Shown piece by piece: positions 6,378-14,576 of a stretch of 19,759 bases of DNA. Positions within the stretch are counted from its first letter, which is position 1, and each line of letters starts with the position of its first letter. The notes beneath the pieces are model-generated. The model saw nothing but the letters and a program-made list of their open reading frames with translations, made no database searches and had not been told where the DNA came from. The DNA lies in assembly GCA_944373065.1 (NCBI GenBank), contig CALWAJ010000015.1, forward strand, positions 1 to 19,759. Reading direction: 5' to 3'. The stretch is from an uncultured Bacilli bacterium (GTDB lineage: Bacteria > Bacillota_I > Bacilli_A > RF39 > UBA660). Made by a program: the position numbers and the translations under genes.

Positions 6378-8350
6378 TGCTTTTTAAACTTTCTATGGGT
6401 AATGCTAAAAGAAGTGTTAAAGACTACCTAATCTATATAGTTACTATCACTATAGCATTCTCCCTTATGTTTTCTTTTAATCTTATCTCTAACTCTAAAG
6501 ATATCCTTGATTTAGCTGATATGATGAAAAACTTTCGTATCGCCATGATTTTTGTTAGTTTAATAGTCTGTTTTGTCTTAGGATTTTTAATTAACTATAT
6601 GATTAAATTTATCTTTAAAAGACGAAGTAAAGAGTTTGGACTTTTTCTATTACTTGGTATTAGTAAGAAAGATATCTCTCTTATGTTTATCTTAGAAAAC
6701 TTAATACTAGGGTTTATATCTTTAGTTCTTTCATTCTTTGTAGGTATTTTACTTAGTACCATTATTTCTAGTATTATTTTAAATATCTTTAATGCCCCAT
6801 ATCTCGTTAAATTACCTACTGATTATTTAGTACCTATTCTTTTATCTTTAGGATACTTTTTACTTATATATCTTGTGGTATTACTTTTAACTAAAAGAAG
6901 GATTAAATGTCTTAAAATACATGATTTATTATATTTAGATTCTCATAATGAAAAGAGTAAAGTAACTAAAAGGAAATCGATTGTTACTTTTATAATCTCT
7001 CTTATTCTTGTTATAGGAGGGCTACTTATCTTTAATAATGAGTTTAAAGGCGTAGGAATAGAGCCTGATACTTTATTAGTAATGTTATCTATTATTATGT
7101 TAATAATGGGTATCTACTTATTTATCTCATCTTTTGCCGATTTTCTTTTATCTTTTGTCTTAAAACATAAGAGTCTTAAATATACTAAAGATAATCTCTT
7201 TGTTATAAGACAGTTTAATGCTAAAGTTAAGACAATGAAGAAATCTTTAGGAACTTTATCCTTACTAATAACACTTACCCTTGTATCTTTAACATTCTCT
7301 TTAATGTTTAATGAGATATTTGATATTCAAATAGATATGTCAGCACCATATGATGTTACTATTATTGATGATGAAGAGAACTTTGACAAATACATTAATC
7401 ACATAAAACAAGAATATGAAATAGAAGAAGTATTTACTTATCATGAATATTTTAATGATGTAAATTATGTTAATGATAATTTGTCTTATGATTATCAAGG
7501 TTGGAGAGGGAAAGACACATATTTAAGACTAAGTGATTATAATAAATTATTAGAACTTAAAGGGAGAAATCCTATTACTTTAGATGAAGATGAATATTAT
7601 ATTCACTCATCTAGTAGTGTTTATGATGGTATTGTGGATATAGAAGATAAACTTAAGACTATTAAAATAGGAGATAAAACTTTAAAACTAAAAGATGTAA
7701 CGAGTCTTTATTATACCTCTAGTTGGTCTTATGGTAATGGTTTTGTTATTGTTGTTCCTGATAATATCGTTAATAACTTAAAATCTGAATCTGATACATT
7801 AGTAGTTGATACTAAAGAAGAGACTAAGGAAGAATTAAATAATGAACTGCTTAATATCTTAGATGATGATATATGTGAGACAGACCCTGAAACTGGTGCG
7901 ACTTACTGTTATGCTTCTGCAAATGTCTTTGTAAAAGGTTATTATATGGCTATGAATAAATCCGTTATGACGATTATGGACTTTACTTTATTTTATCTAG
8001 CCTTTATCTTTACAGTAGTAACTGGTACTATTATCGCTGTTCAAAGTATTAATGATGCCATTACTTATAAGAAGTATTATGATACTTTAAATAAACTAGG
8101 ACTAAGCAAAAGAACTATCTTAAAGACAGTTAGAAAACAATTATTAGTTTATTTCTTATTCCCCGTGATACTTCCATTTATTATTAACTTTTCTATTAGT
8201 ACAAGTCTAAATCATATCTTTGCGCCATTTCTTGCTAGTAATGTCTCTTACTTATCATTTATCTTCTTAAGTTCAGGATTATTCTTAGTAATTTATTTAA
8301 TCTATTACTTAGTCTCTTATTTCTCATTTAAAAGATGTTTGGAGTATTAG
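6377..8350 (+). CDS. BceB-like ABC transporter permease (FtsX-type)
   Basis: 657 residues, the usual length of BceB permeases. Hydrophobic segments run from about residue 16-38, 55-78, 100-130 and 150-172, with further pairs near 203-250 and 290-310. A large hydrophilic region (about 325-525) follows, then three segments at the C-terminus (about 535-655). This 10-segment plan with one large extracellular domain before the last helices is characteristic of BceB, whose domain senses peptide antibiotics and signals to its partner kinase. The extracellular domain here is rich in Asp, Tyr and Glu and includes two Cys (near 497 and 508), possibly a disulfide. It starts in a 1-base overlap with the ATPase gene, and the VTT-protein gene starts 3 bases after its stop. 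Confidence 0.9.
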   Translation: MLFKLSMGNAKRSVKDYLIYIVTITIAFSLMFSFNLISNSKDILDLADMMKNFRIAMIFVSLIVCFVLGFLINYMIKFIFKRRSKEFGLFLLLGISKKDISLMFILENLILGFISLVLSFFVGILLSTIISSIILNIFNAPYLVKLPTDYLVPILLSLGYFLLIYLVVLLLTKRRIKCLKIHDLLYLDSHNEKSKVTKRKSIVTFIISLILVIGGLLIFNNEFKGVGIEPDTLLVMLSIIMLIMGIYLFISSFADFLLSFVLKHKSLKYTKDNLFVIRQFNAKVKTMKKSLGTLSLLITLTLVSLTFSLMFNEIFDIQIDMSAPYDVTIIDDEENFDKYINHIKQEYEIEEVFTYHEYFNDVNYVNDNLSYDYQGWRGKDTYLRLSDYNKLLELKGRNPITLDEDEYYIHSSSSVYDGIVDIEDKLKTIKIGDKTLKLKDVTSLYYTSSWSYGNGFVIVVPDNIVNNLKSESDTLVVDTKEETKEELNNELLNILDDDICETDPETGATYCYASANVFVKGYYMAMNKSVMTIMDFTLFYLAFIFTVVTGTIIAVQSINDAITYKKYYDTLNKLGLSKRTILKTVRKQLLVYFLFPVILPFIINFSISTSLNHIFAPFLASNVSYLSFIFLSSGLFLVIYLIYYLVSYFSFKRCLEY

Positions 8351-8353
8351 ATT

Positions 8354-8914
8354 ATGAAAAATAGTAAATTACTTATAAAAATAGTAACGATAATTATTAC
8401 TATTTTTCTTGTTTGTTTTATAATTTATGCTGTTAAATTAGGACTTTTAGAAGATAAAGAAGTTCTTGTTTCCTATATGAAGTCTTTAGGAATTATCGCT
8501 CCTTTATTCTTTTTATTCTTACAAGCCTTTCAAGTAGTATTTCCTGTTATTCCAGGAGGAGCCTCTTGCCTTGCTGGAGTTCTTGCTTTTGGTTCTATAG
8601 AAGGATTTATTTACAATTATCTAGGTTTATCTATTGGAAGTGTTATTTCCTATTTCTTATCTAAAAAATATGGTCTTAAAATAATCTATAAACTTTTTGA
8701 TAAATCTTTAGTTAATAAATATCTTAATTACATTAGAAATAATACCTTTAAAAAAATCTTTTTCTTAGGTATTTTAATACCAGGCGCTCCTGATGATTTG
8801 TTATGTTATGTAGCAGGTATTAGTAATATTACCTTAAAAGAGTTCATAATATATATAATACTTGGTAAACCTCTAACTTTAATTTTCTATAGTATCTTTT
8901 ATTATATACTTTGA
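8354..8914 (+). CDS. TVP38/TMEM64 family (VTT/DedA-like) membrane protein
   Basis: 186 residues with an N-terminal transmembrane helix (about 8-28), then the VTT domain: FPVIPGGASCLAGVLAFG (about 63-80), a G-S-V-I-S-Y-F-L-S segment (about 95-103), and the hallmark second re-entrant motif IPGAPDDLLCYVAGISN (about 142-158), then a last hydrophobic helix. VTT-domain proteins include DedA-type undecaprenyl-phosphate translocases and eukaryotic lipid scramblases; the substrate of the TVP38 branch is not settled. It starts 3 bases after the BceB-like stop and ends with TGA, so it is the third gene of the transporter operon. The operon position suggests a link between antibiotic removal from lipid carriers and carrier recycling, which is inference. 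Confidence 0.85.
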   Translation: MKNSKLLIKIVTIIITIFLVCFIIYAVKLGLLEDKEVLVSYMKSLGIIAPLFFLFLQAFQVVFPVIPGGASCLAGVLAFGSIEGFIYNYLGLSIGSVISYFLSKKYGLKIIYKLFDKSLVNKYLNYIRNNTFKKIFFLGILIPGAPDDLLCYVAGISNITLKEFIIYIILGKPLTLIFYSIFYYIL

Positions 8915-8916
8915 TA

Positions 8917-8944
8917 TTGACATCTGTTAAGAAACTGTTAAAAT
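8917..8944 (+). promoter_or_regulatory. Internal promoter for the regulator part of the Bce-like locus
   Basis: TTGACA (8917-8922), 16-base spacer, TAAAAT (8939-8944). The spacer contains CTGTTAAGAAACTGTTA, a direct repeat of CTGTTA 12 bases apart that could be a regulator site. It would drive the genes at 8965, 9335 and 9994 independently of the transporter. Confidence 0.65.
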
Positions 8945-8964
8945 ATGTTTAGGAGTTGAAAACT

Positions 8965-9363
8965 ATGTTTATTAAAATAACATCTTTATATCTTGGAGAT
9001 ATCTACAAAAAAATAACTGAGGAGAAGGAGTTTAAACCTCATAAATTTTCTTTAAGAGTTACAACTGTTCCTTATAAAGAGAATGCTCTACTTCTTAAAG
9101 TAGGAGAAGGCTTTGTAGATATTGATACGATAAAAGATGAAAAAGACTTAAAAGAAAAATATAATGAAGTTAATGCATTAGGAGAATTTAGAGATGGTTG
9201 TGGTATTTTAAAAGACACAATACCTTTTTTTGATAGTGAGGGTGAACTTTATATAGAACATGATTCTATTCGTAGAGCTGATTATAAGGGAAAAGTTATT
9301 TCTTTAAATAAATTAAAACAGAAAAGAGTGAATAATGGAGAAAAAATTAATTATAGAAGATGA
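8965..9363 (+). CDS. Unrecognised 132-aa protein preceding the response regulator
   Basis: The ATG at 8965 is chosen because AGGAG (8951-8955) lies 9 bases upstream; an in-frame TTG at 8956 is too close. The product is soluble, with no signal peptide or membrane helix, and mixes charged and beta-prone stretches (KFSLRVTTVPY, ALLLKVGEGFVDI, GELYIEHDSI). I do not recognise a family. It is the first gene after an internal promoter and overlaps the response regulator start by 29 bases in another frame, so the two are almost certainly cotranscribed. A role as an accessory to the two-component system is only suggested by position. Confidence 0.7.
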   Translation: MFIKITSLYLGDIYKKITEEKEFKPHKFSLRVTTVPYKENALLLKVGEGFVDIDTIKDEKDLKEKYNEVNALGEFRDGCGILKDTIPFFDSEGELYIEHDSIRRADYKGKVISLNKLKQKRVNNGEKINYRR

Positions 9364-9997
9364 TGAAATAATTAGAGAAGAGTTAGGAATTTTACTTTCT
9401 AATAATAATTATAGTGTTAGTAGTAGTATAGATTTTCTTAATATAGAAAATGTTATAGAAAAAAGTAATCCAGATTTAATTCTTTTAGATATTAATTTAC
9501 CTGATACTAATGGTTATGAAGTAATTAAAAAAATAAGAAAGATTACTAATAAGCCTGTTATATTTGTTACTAGTAGAAATACTATAGATGATGAAATAAA
9601 GAGTTTAAATGCGGGGGGATATGATTTTATTACTAAACCTTACAATAAAGAATTATTGTTACTTAAAATTAGAAAATGTTTAGATGAAGTCAATCCTAAA
9701 AATCATAAAGAATTAGTAGTAAATGGAGTATCTTTAGACTTACATTTATCTCTTATTAAATATCAAGATAAAGAAATAGAATTAACAAGAAATGAGTTTT
9801 TACTTATGTATTATCTTTTTTTAAATTATCCTAATATTTTAAGTAAAGATATGTTAATAGAATATTTATGGAATGATAAGTTTTATTTAGATGAGAATAT
9901 CTTAATAGTAAATATTAATAGATTAAGAAATAAATTAAGAGATATAGGACTAGATGATTTTATTAAAACAGTAAGAGGTGTTGGTTATAAGTTATGA
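9335..9997 (+). CDS. OmpR-family response regulator (BceR-like)
   Basis: 220 residues: receiver domain (1-about 118) and winged-helix DNA-binding domain (about 125-220). In the receiver the acidic pair is D9/D10, the phospho-acceptor D52 in LLDINLPD, the switch T79/S80, and K101 in TKPYN. The usual GADDY box reads AGGYDF, a small departure. The output domain ends in the standard TVRGVGYKL. The start lies inside the preceding gene, with AAAAGAG as a modest ribosome binding site, implying coupled translation. The gene overlaps the kinase by ATGA (9994-9997). With its partner it likely controls the BceAB-like operon upstream in response to peptide antibiotics, as in Bacillus BceRS. Confidence 0.9.
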   Translation: MEKKLIIEDDEIIREELGILLSNNNYSVSSSIDFLNIENVIEKSNPDLILLDINLPDTNGYEVIKKIRKITNKPVIFVTSRNTIDDEIKSLNAGGYDFITKPYNKELLLLKIRKCLDEVNPKNHKELVVNGVSLDLHLSLIKYQDKEIELTRNEFLLMYYLFLNYPNILSKDMLIEYLWNDKFYLDENILIVNINRLRNKLRDIGLDDFIKTVRGVGYKL

Positions 9998-10992
9998 TGT
10001 TTTTAGAGTATTTAGAAGAGAAGATATTTTATATAATAATTAGTTTTGTCTTTACATTATTTCTTAGTATTTATTTATTATTAATAGGAATTGACTCTAG
10101 TGTTGTTATCTTACTAGTTATCTTAATAATGGTTTTTATCTTTATATCTTTGTTAGTTAGTTATCTATTAATTAAGAAAAGATATGAGAAAATGATTAAT
10201 TTAGTTGATTCTTTAGATGAAAAATATTTAATTAAAGAAGTGATAGATAAGCCTAAGAATTTAGAAAATAGAGCCTATTACTATGCTTTAGATAAGGCTT
10301 GTAAAGCTTTAAATGATAAATTAAGTGATGTAGAAAATTCTAAGGAAGAGTATCTTGATTTCTTAGATAGTTTTATTCATGAAATTAAAACTCCAATCTC
10401 TGCTTTGTCTTTATATGCTGATAATAATGATAAGAAGATAAAAGAGGAAGTTTTAAAAATTAGTAGATTAGTTGATAAAATGTTGTTTTATGCAAAAAGT
10501 GATGTAGTAGAAAAAGACTATTTTATTAAAGAAGTGACTCTTGCAGATCTTGTACATCCTGTTTTATTAGAATATAAAAATTATTTACTTAATTATTCAT
10601 TTAAAGTAGAAGTTAAAAACTTAGATAATTTAGTAGTTTATACTGATATTAAATGGTTAAATTTCATAATAGAACAAATACTTAATAATTCTTTAAAATA
10701 TCAAAATAAAAAAGAGAGAATTGTTAGAATTAAAGGAATAGATGATAAGAATAATATAAAATTAGTAATATATGATAATGGGGTAGGAATAAAAGAATCT
10801 GATTTATCTAAAGTATTTGAAAAGGGCTTTACAGGTAGTAATAGAAGTAAAAAGAATGCTAGTGGTATAGGTCTTTATCTTGTAAAAAAACTTTGTGATA
10901 AGCTTGGTATTGATATTAAAATAGAATCAGTCTATTTAAAATATACTAAAGTTATTATTACTTTTCCTAAAGGTAATTACTTTATAAAATAG
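9994..10992 (+). CDS. BceS-like intramembrane-sensing histidine kinase
   Basis: 332 residues. Two transmembrane helices (about 11-32 and 36-60) leave an extracellular loop of only a few residues, the hallmark of intramembrane-sensing kinases that are switched by their transporter and do not bind the drug themselves. The dimerisation box is FIHEIKTPISAL with phosphorylated His129. The ATPase part has the N box EQILNNSLKYQ, the G1 box DNGVGI and the G2 box SGIGLYLVKKL. Length fits BceS (about 330). It overlaps the regulator by 4 bases. No convincing terminator follows, only AT-rich sequence before the next promoter at 11042. Confidence 0.9.
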   Translation: MMFLEYLEEKIFYIIISFVFTLFLSIYLLLIGIDSSVVILLVILIMVFIFISLLVSYLLIKKRYEKMINLVDSLDEKYLIKEVIDKPKNLENRAYYYALDKACKALNDKLSDVENSKEEYLDFLDSFIHEIKTPISALSLYADNNDKKIKEEVLKISRLVDKMLFYAKSDVVEKDYFIKEVTLADLVHPVLLEYKNYLLNYSFKVEVKNLDNLVVYTDIKWLNFIIEQILNNSLKYQNKKERIVRIKGIDDKNNIKLVIYDNGVGIKESDLSKVFEKGFTGSNRSKKNASGIGLYLVKKLCDKLGIDIKIESVYLKYTKVIITFPKGNYFIK

Positions 10993-11041
10993 TGCATAAA
11001 CTTTTTTATAATCTTTTGTTTTTGCATTTGACTGCTAAATG

Positions 11042-11070
11042 TTGACGCATCTATTATTATAATATATAAT
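11042..11070 (+). promoter_or_regulatory. Consensus-like promoter of the AAA/DUF4143 gene
   Basis: TTGACG (11042-11047), exactly 17 bases, TATAAT (11065-11070). Predicted transcription start is near 11077. This is one of the best promoters in the window. Confidence 0.8.
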
Positions 11071-11088
11071 ATAAATAGAAAGGAAACG

Positions 11089-12309
11089 GTGTTTAAAATG
11101 AATGATAAAAAGATTATACGTACTAACTATTTAAATGAATTAAGTAATTATAAAGATAAAGATTTAATTAAAGTATTAACTGGTATTAGAAGAAGCGGTA
11201 AATCTACAATATTAGAACAGTATAGAGATTTATTAAAAAAAGAAGGAGTTAATGAGAATAATATAATTTATATAAATTTTGAAGATAATAATTATAAAGA
11301 TTTATTAGATTCAGATAAACTACATAATTATATTTTAGATAATACAGATTCTAAAGTTAAAAACTATATATTTTTAGATGAGATTCAAAACGTTCCACTT
11401 TTTCAAAAATGTATAGATAGCCTATATTTGAGAAAATATTTAGATATCTATATCACAGGTTCTAATTCTTATATGTTATCTGGAGAACTTGCAACCTACC
11501 TTACAGGAAGATATATTGAAATCCATGTGTTACCTTTATCATTTAAAGAGTATTTAAGTTATTATGGAGAAAGTGACGAGTTAAAAAAATATAATGATTA
11601 TATTATGTATGGAGGCTTTCCTTATTTAATAAACTTAGATAATGATGAAGAGAAACTTAAATATTTAGATAGTATCTATAATACGGTTATTGTAAAAGAT
11701 ATAATAAATAGAAAAAAAATTAAAGATATATTAGTCCTAGAAAGTGTTTGCAAATTTCTTTTTGATAATATTGGCTCTTTAGTATCTATAAATAAAATAA
11801 GTAATACTTTAACATCTTTAGGAAGAAGTTCTTCTACTCATACAATAGAAGAATATGTAGGGGCCTTACTTAATAGTTATATATTATATAAAGTTAATAG
11901 ATTTGATGTTAAAGGAAAGGGGTTATTAAAAACACAAGAAAAATATTATTTATCAGATTTAGGATTAAGGACATATCTTTTAGGGAGAAATCACAATAAA
12001 GATTTAGGGCATATTCTTGAAAATATTATATTTTTAGAGTTAAAAAGAAAAGGTTATAGAGTTTATGTTGGTAAAAATGAAGAAAAAGAAGTTGACTTTG
12101 TAGTTGAAACAGGAGATGACTATATTTATATTCAAGTTTCTCTTTCTGTTAGAGATGAGAAGACTTTAGAAAGAGAATTAAGGCCTTTAGAAACTATTCA
12201 GGATCATTATAAAAAGTATTTAATTACTCTTGATTATGATACTAATAATTATAATGGAATAAAACAAATAAGTGCTATGGACTTTCTTCTTGGAAGAGTT
12301 GAGTTATAA
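11089..12309 (+). CDS. ATP-binding protein, AAA_14 plus DUF4143
   Basis: 406 residues. Walker A is LTGIRRSGKST (about 30-40), Walker B is YIFLDEIQNV (about 93-102), and ITGSNS (about 123-128) is a sensor-like motif. The LTGRYIEIHVLPLSFKEYL segment is typical of the AAA_14 family. The C-terminal DUF4143 half ends in a PD-(D/E)XK-like pattern: LENIIFLELKRKGYRVYVG, EVDFVVE, and YIYIQVS (about 306-348). The biochemical role of this common prokaryotic family is unknown. The GTG at 11089 is 4 bases from AAAGGA; the ATG at 11098, 3 residues shorter, is an equally possible start but has 13-base spacing. The gene end overlaps the convergent uvsE gene by 6 bases with no terminator between. Confidence 0.88.
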   Translation: MFKMNDKKIIRTNYLNELSNYKDKDLIKVLTGIRRSGKSTILEQYRDLLKKEGVNENNIIYINFEDNNYKDLLDSDKLHNYILDNTDSKVKNYIFLDEIQNVPLFQKCIDSLYLRKYLDIYITGSNSYMLSGELATYLTGRYIEIHVLPLSFKEYLSYYGESDELKKYNDYIMYGGFPYLINLDNDEEKLKYLDSIYNTVIVKDIINRKKIKDILVLESVCKFLFDNIGSLVSINKISNTLTSLGRSSSTHTIEEYVGALLNSYILYKVNRFDVKGKGLLKTQEKYYLSDLGLRTYLLGRNHNKDLGHILENIIFLELKRKGYRVYVGKNEEKEVDFVVETGDDYIYIQVSLSVRDEKTLERELRPLETIQDHYKKYLITLDYDTNNYNGIKQISAMDFLLGRVEL

Positions 12310-13248
12310 AATAATAGTAGTTCCTTTTACTTTGAAATCTTTATAAAACTTAAGTTGTCTTATTAGTCTAAATAAAGCTTCATCCCTACCTTTCGCTTCT
12401 AACATTATATCTATATCAGTATTAAGAGGTTTTAGTAATTTAAGAAACTTTATAAAGGAATTATAGTTTAAATAAGTACTATGATTTCTTTTTTGTATAG
12501 AGTTTATGGAAGTAGAGAAGTGCATTTTAGGATTAAGATTAGTATTATCCCAAGTCTTTATAATTCTAGGTAATAACTTATTTATTTTTTCATTTTTATC
12601 GTGATTACAAATAAAGTGATGATAATCTAAGACCATAGGTATTTTTAATTCTTCACATAAAGATAAAGTATCACTAACTGTATAAGTCTTATCATCGTTT
12701 TCGAGAATTATTAGACTTTTTAATTCGTTAGATAATTTATTAAAATTATCTCTAAATCTATTTAAAGCTTCTTCCTTAGTAGGTCTAGAACTTCCTATAT
12801 GTAATACACATTTGCCATTTATACCTAATAATTTAAATATTTCTAAGTGGAACTTTAGTATTTTAATGCTATTAGTTGTAACATTATCTTTGTCACTCGT
12901 CAATAGACAAAATTCGTCAGGATGGGTATCTATTCTAATATTATACTTATCTATAGTTTTCTTTAATTTATTAAACTCATCTTTAAATACTTCTTTATAA
13001 TCGATGTTAACATTATGATGAGTAAGTAAGGGAAACATAGTATGAGTCATTCTATAGAATTTAATTTTGTTATCATGGTTATATTTTAAGACCTTCTGAA
13101 AGTTTTTAAAGTTTAGTTTTATTCTTTTGGTTAACAAATCTATTCCTTTATCATTATCATACTTAGAAAATTCTTTAAAAGTTAGAGTATGTGAATATAT
13201 ATCTAAAAGAGTAGGAGGATTGCCTACATAACCTAAATTTATTTGCAT
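12304..13248 (-). CDS. uvsE: UV DNA damage endonuclease UvsE/UvdE
   Basis: 314 residues from the ATG at 13248 (MQINLGYVGN). GGTGA just upstream makes a good ribosome binding site, while the in-frame ATG at 13260 has none. The enzyme is a metal-dependent TIM-barrel endonuclease that nicks 5' of UV photoproducts, starting an alternative excision repair. Family motifs are present: LGYVGNPPT at the start, FYRMTHTMFPLLTHH, RIDTHPDEF, LILENDDKTYTVSDTLSLCE, IPMVLDYHHF, KMHFST and DIMLEAKGRDEALFRL. These supply the His, Glu and Asp metal ligands. Length is normal for bacterial UvsE. It is convergent with the DUF4143 gene and divergent from the SGNH-like gene, with a 75-87-base region shared with the latter. 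Confidence 0.93.
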   Translation of the reverse strand: MQINLGYVGNPPTLLDIYSHTLTFKEFSKYDNDKGIDLLTKRIKLNFKNFQKVLKYNHDNKIKFYRMTHTMFPLLTHHNVNIDYKEVFKDEFNKLKKTIDKYNIRIDTHPDEFCLLTSDKDNVTTNSIKILKFHLEIFKLLGINGKCVLHIGSSRPTKEEALNRFRDNFNKLSNELKSLIILENDDKTYTVSDTLSLCEELKIPMVLDYHHFICNHDKNEKINKLLPRIIKTWDNTNLNPKMHFSTSINSIQKRNHSTYLNYNSFIKFLKLLKPLNTDIDIMLEAKGRDEALFRLIRQLKFYKDFKVKGTTIIL

Positions 13249-13278
13249 AAGCTTCACCATTTTTAGTTTTTATAATTA

Positions 13279-13306
13279 TTGACTTTTTATACTTAATATT
13301 TATAAT
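13279..13306 (+). promoter_or_regulatory. Promoter of the SGNH-like gene
   Basis: TTGACT (13279-13284), 16-base spacer, TATAAT (13301-13306). The ribosome binding site AAAGGAGG follows at 13320-13327. I see no equally good minus-strand promoter for uvsE in this gap. Confidence 0.75.
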
Positions 13307-13334
13307 AAATATATAGATTAAAGGAGGCTTTAGA

Positions 13335-14432
13335 ATGATTAAAGACGAAAAAATAAAAGAAATATCAGAGTATTATAAAAAAGATGGTTTAACAATAGTT
13401 GGTTTGAACGATTCACAGGGAGTAAATACAACATCAACAATTTTTAGAAAGGGCTTATTAGAGTATTTAGGTAGTAAATTAAAAACAACAGAATTAGATC
13501 CTTTAGTTATTAATGCTTTTTCTCTTTTAATGAATAAAACAGAACATATTGATTATTTTTTAAAAGCTAATTTAAGTTTAGAAGAGATTAAATTATCAAG
13601 AGTTTATAGTGTAGTTGCAGCTTTAGAAAAAGTAATGACTGATGTTCATTTACCTAAAGCTTTGGGAAAAGTAGGATATCTTTATAAATTATCTTCGATG
13701 CCTAAAAAAGGTGATGCTTCTATTTATCTTACTTCATCTTTAGAGGAAGCGAAAGAACCTATTGTTATTTATTCAAGTGGTGTAAATAATTTAATGAGAG
13801 AAGTAGGTAGTAATCCTTTTGCAATATCTAAAGATTATAAAGATAGAAATAAAAGACCTAATTATGATTATACTTTAGAAAAAGTTAATGATAAAAATAC
13901 TTTAAATAAAGTAATAGATGGTATTGATAAAAATTTTTATAACTTATTATCTATTAATGATGGTAGTGATATATATGCTTTAGGTTCTTATACACCTCTT
14001 AGTTTAAGGACTGAGGAAATGAAGATATTTCAAGATTTAATATTGGAATATAATGAAAGATTAAACTCATTATGTGGTAATTATCATATAACTTATATTA
14101 ATACTCAGGAAATTGGAGATATGTATAATAAGAGTAAAACGAATTTTCATATAAATACTAAAGGGCAAAGAGTTTTGGCAGATACTATTTTGAGTGCTAT
14201 TTATAATAATAAGTTTAGTAAAGATAAAAAAGCGTTTGCTTTTAGTGAAAAAATTGAAACTACAGACAATGGACCTCGTGATGTAATTGATAGTCTTTTA
14301 GTAGATAAATATAATTTGTGTGATAAAAGAATTTTTTTAGATGGCTATGAAGATTTGCGAAATGAACAGATAATTGATGAACATACTAGTGAAATAGGGG
14401 TATTTAGAAAAGTTTTGCGTAAAACAAGATAA
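13335..14432 (+). CDS. Degenerate SGNH/GDSL-hydrolase-like protein
   Basis: 365 residues, no signal peptide or membrane segment, so cytoplasmic. The layout recalls SGNH hydrolases: a beta strand leading to a nucleophile block LTIVGLNDSQG (19-29, S27), a block III-like IVIYSSGVNNLM (143-154), and a C-terminal NFHINTKGQRVLADTIL (270-286, H272), like the DxxH-plus-NxxG block. The Asp three residues before the His is Thr269 here, and the first block has N-D-S and not G-D-S, so the enzyme may be atypical or inactive. A further 80 residues after the His block are not part of the usual fold. It is monocistronic with a strong promoter and AAAGGAGG 7 bases before the ATG. The fold call is tentative. 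Confidence 0.5.
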   Translation: MIKDEKIKEISEYYKKDGLTIVGLNDSQGVNTTSTIFRKGLLEYLGSKLKTTELDPLVINAFSLLMNKTEHIDYFLKANLSLEEIKLSRVYSVVAALEKVMTDVHLPKALGKVGYLYKLSSMPKKGDASIYLTSSLEEAKEPIVIYSSGVNNLMREVGSNPFAISKDYKDRNKRPNYDYTLEKVNDKNTLNKVIDGIDKNFYNLLSINDGSDIYALGSYTPLSLRTEEMKIFQDLILEYNERLNSLCGNYHITYINTQEIGDMYNKSKTNFHINTKGQRVLADTILSAIYNNKFSKDKKAFAFSEKIETTDNGPRDVIDSLLVDKYNLCDKRIFLDGYEDLRNEQIIDEHTSEIGVFRKVLRKTR

Positions 14433-14471
14433 AATTTATTTACAAAATAATATTTATTTGATATATTCTTA

Positions 14472-14499
14472 TTGACGTTTATGCTTAAAACTTTATTTT
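14472..14499 (+). promoter_or_regulatory. Possible promoter for helD
   Basis: TTGACG (14472-14477), 16-base spacer, TATTTT (14494-14499). The -35 is good, the -10 weak. It would give a leader of about 70 bases containing the hairpin at 14508-14532. Confidence 0.4.
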
Positions 14500-14507
14500 T
14501 AATTTAA

Positions 14508-14532
14508 CTGCATATTAATTTATGCGGGTTTT
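14508..14532 (+). terminator. Terminator- or attenuator-like hairpin ahead of helD
   Basis: CTGCATA (14508-14514), loop TTAATT, TATGCGG (14521-14527), then GTTTT. Six Watson-Crick pairs and one G-U. It may terminate the SGNH-like gene or act as a leader element if the promoter at 14472 is real. Confidence 0.35.
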
Positions 14533-14576
14533 CTTCGTTTTCAAAGGGCTTTACTAATAAGTGAAGGAGGGATAAT

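Noticed and set aside
12812..13000. A 62-codon plus-strand frame
   Set aside because: It is antisense to the conserved core of uvsE and has no ribosome binding site.
14470..14490. GTTTATGC at 14477-14484 as a third copy of the GCATAAAC motif
   Set aside because: Only 8 bases in the opposite orientation match, which is expected by chance in AT-rich DNA of this length.
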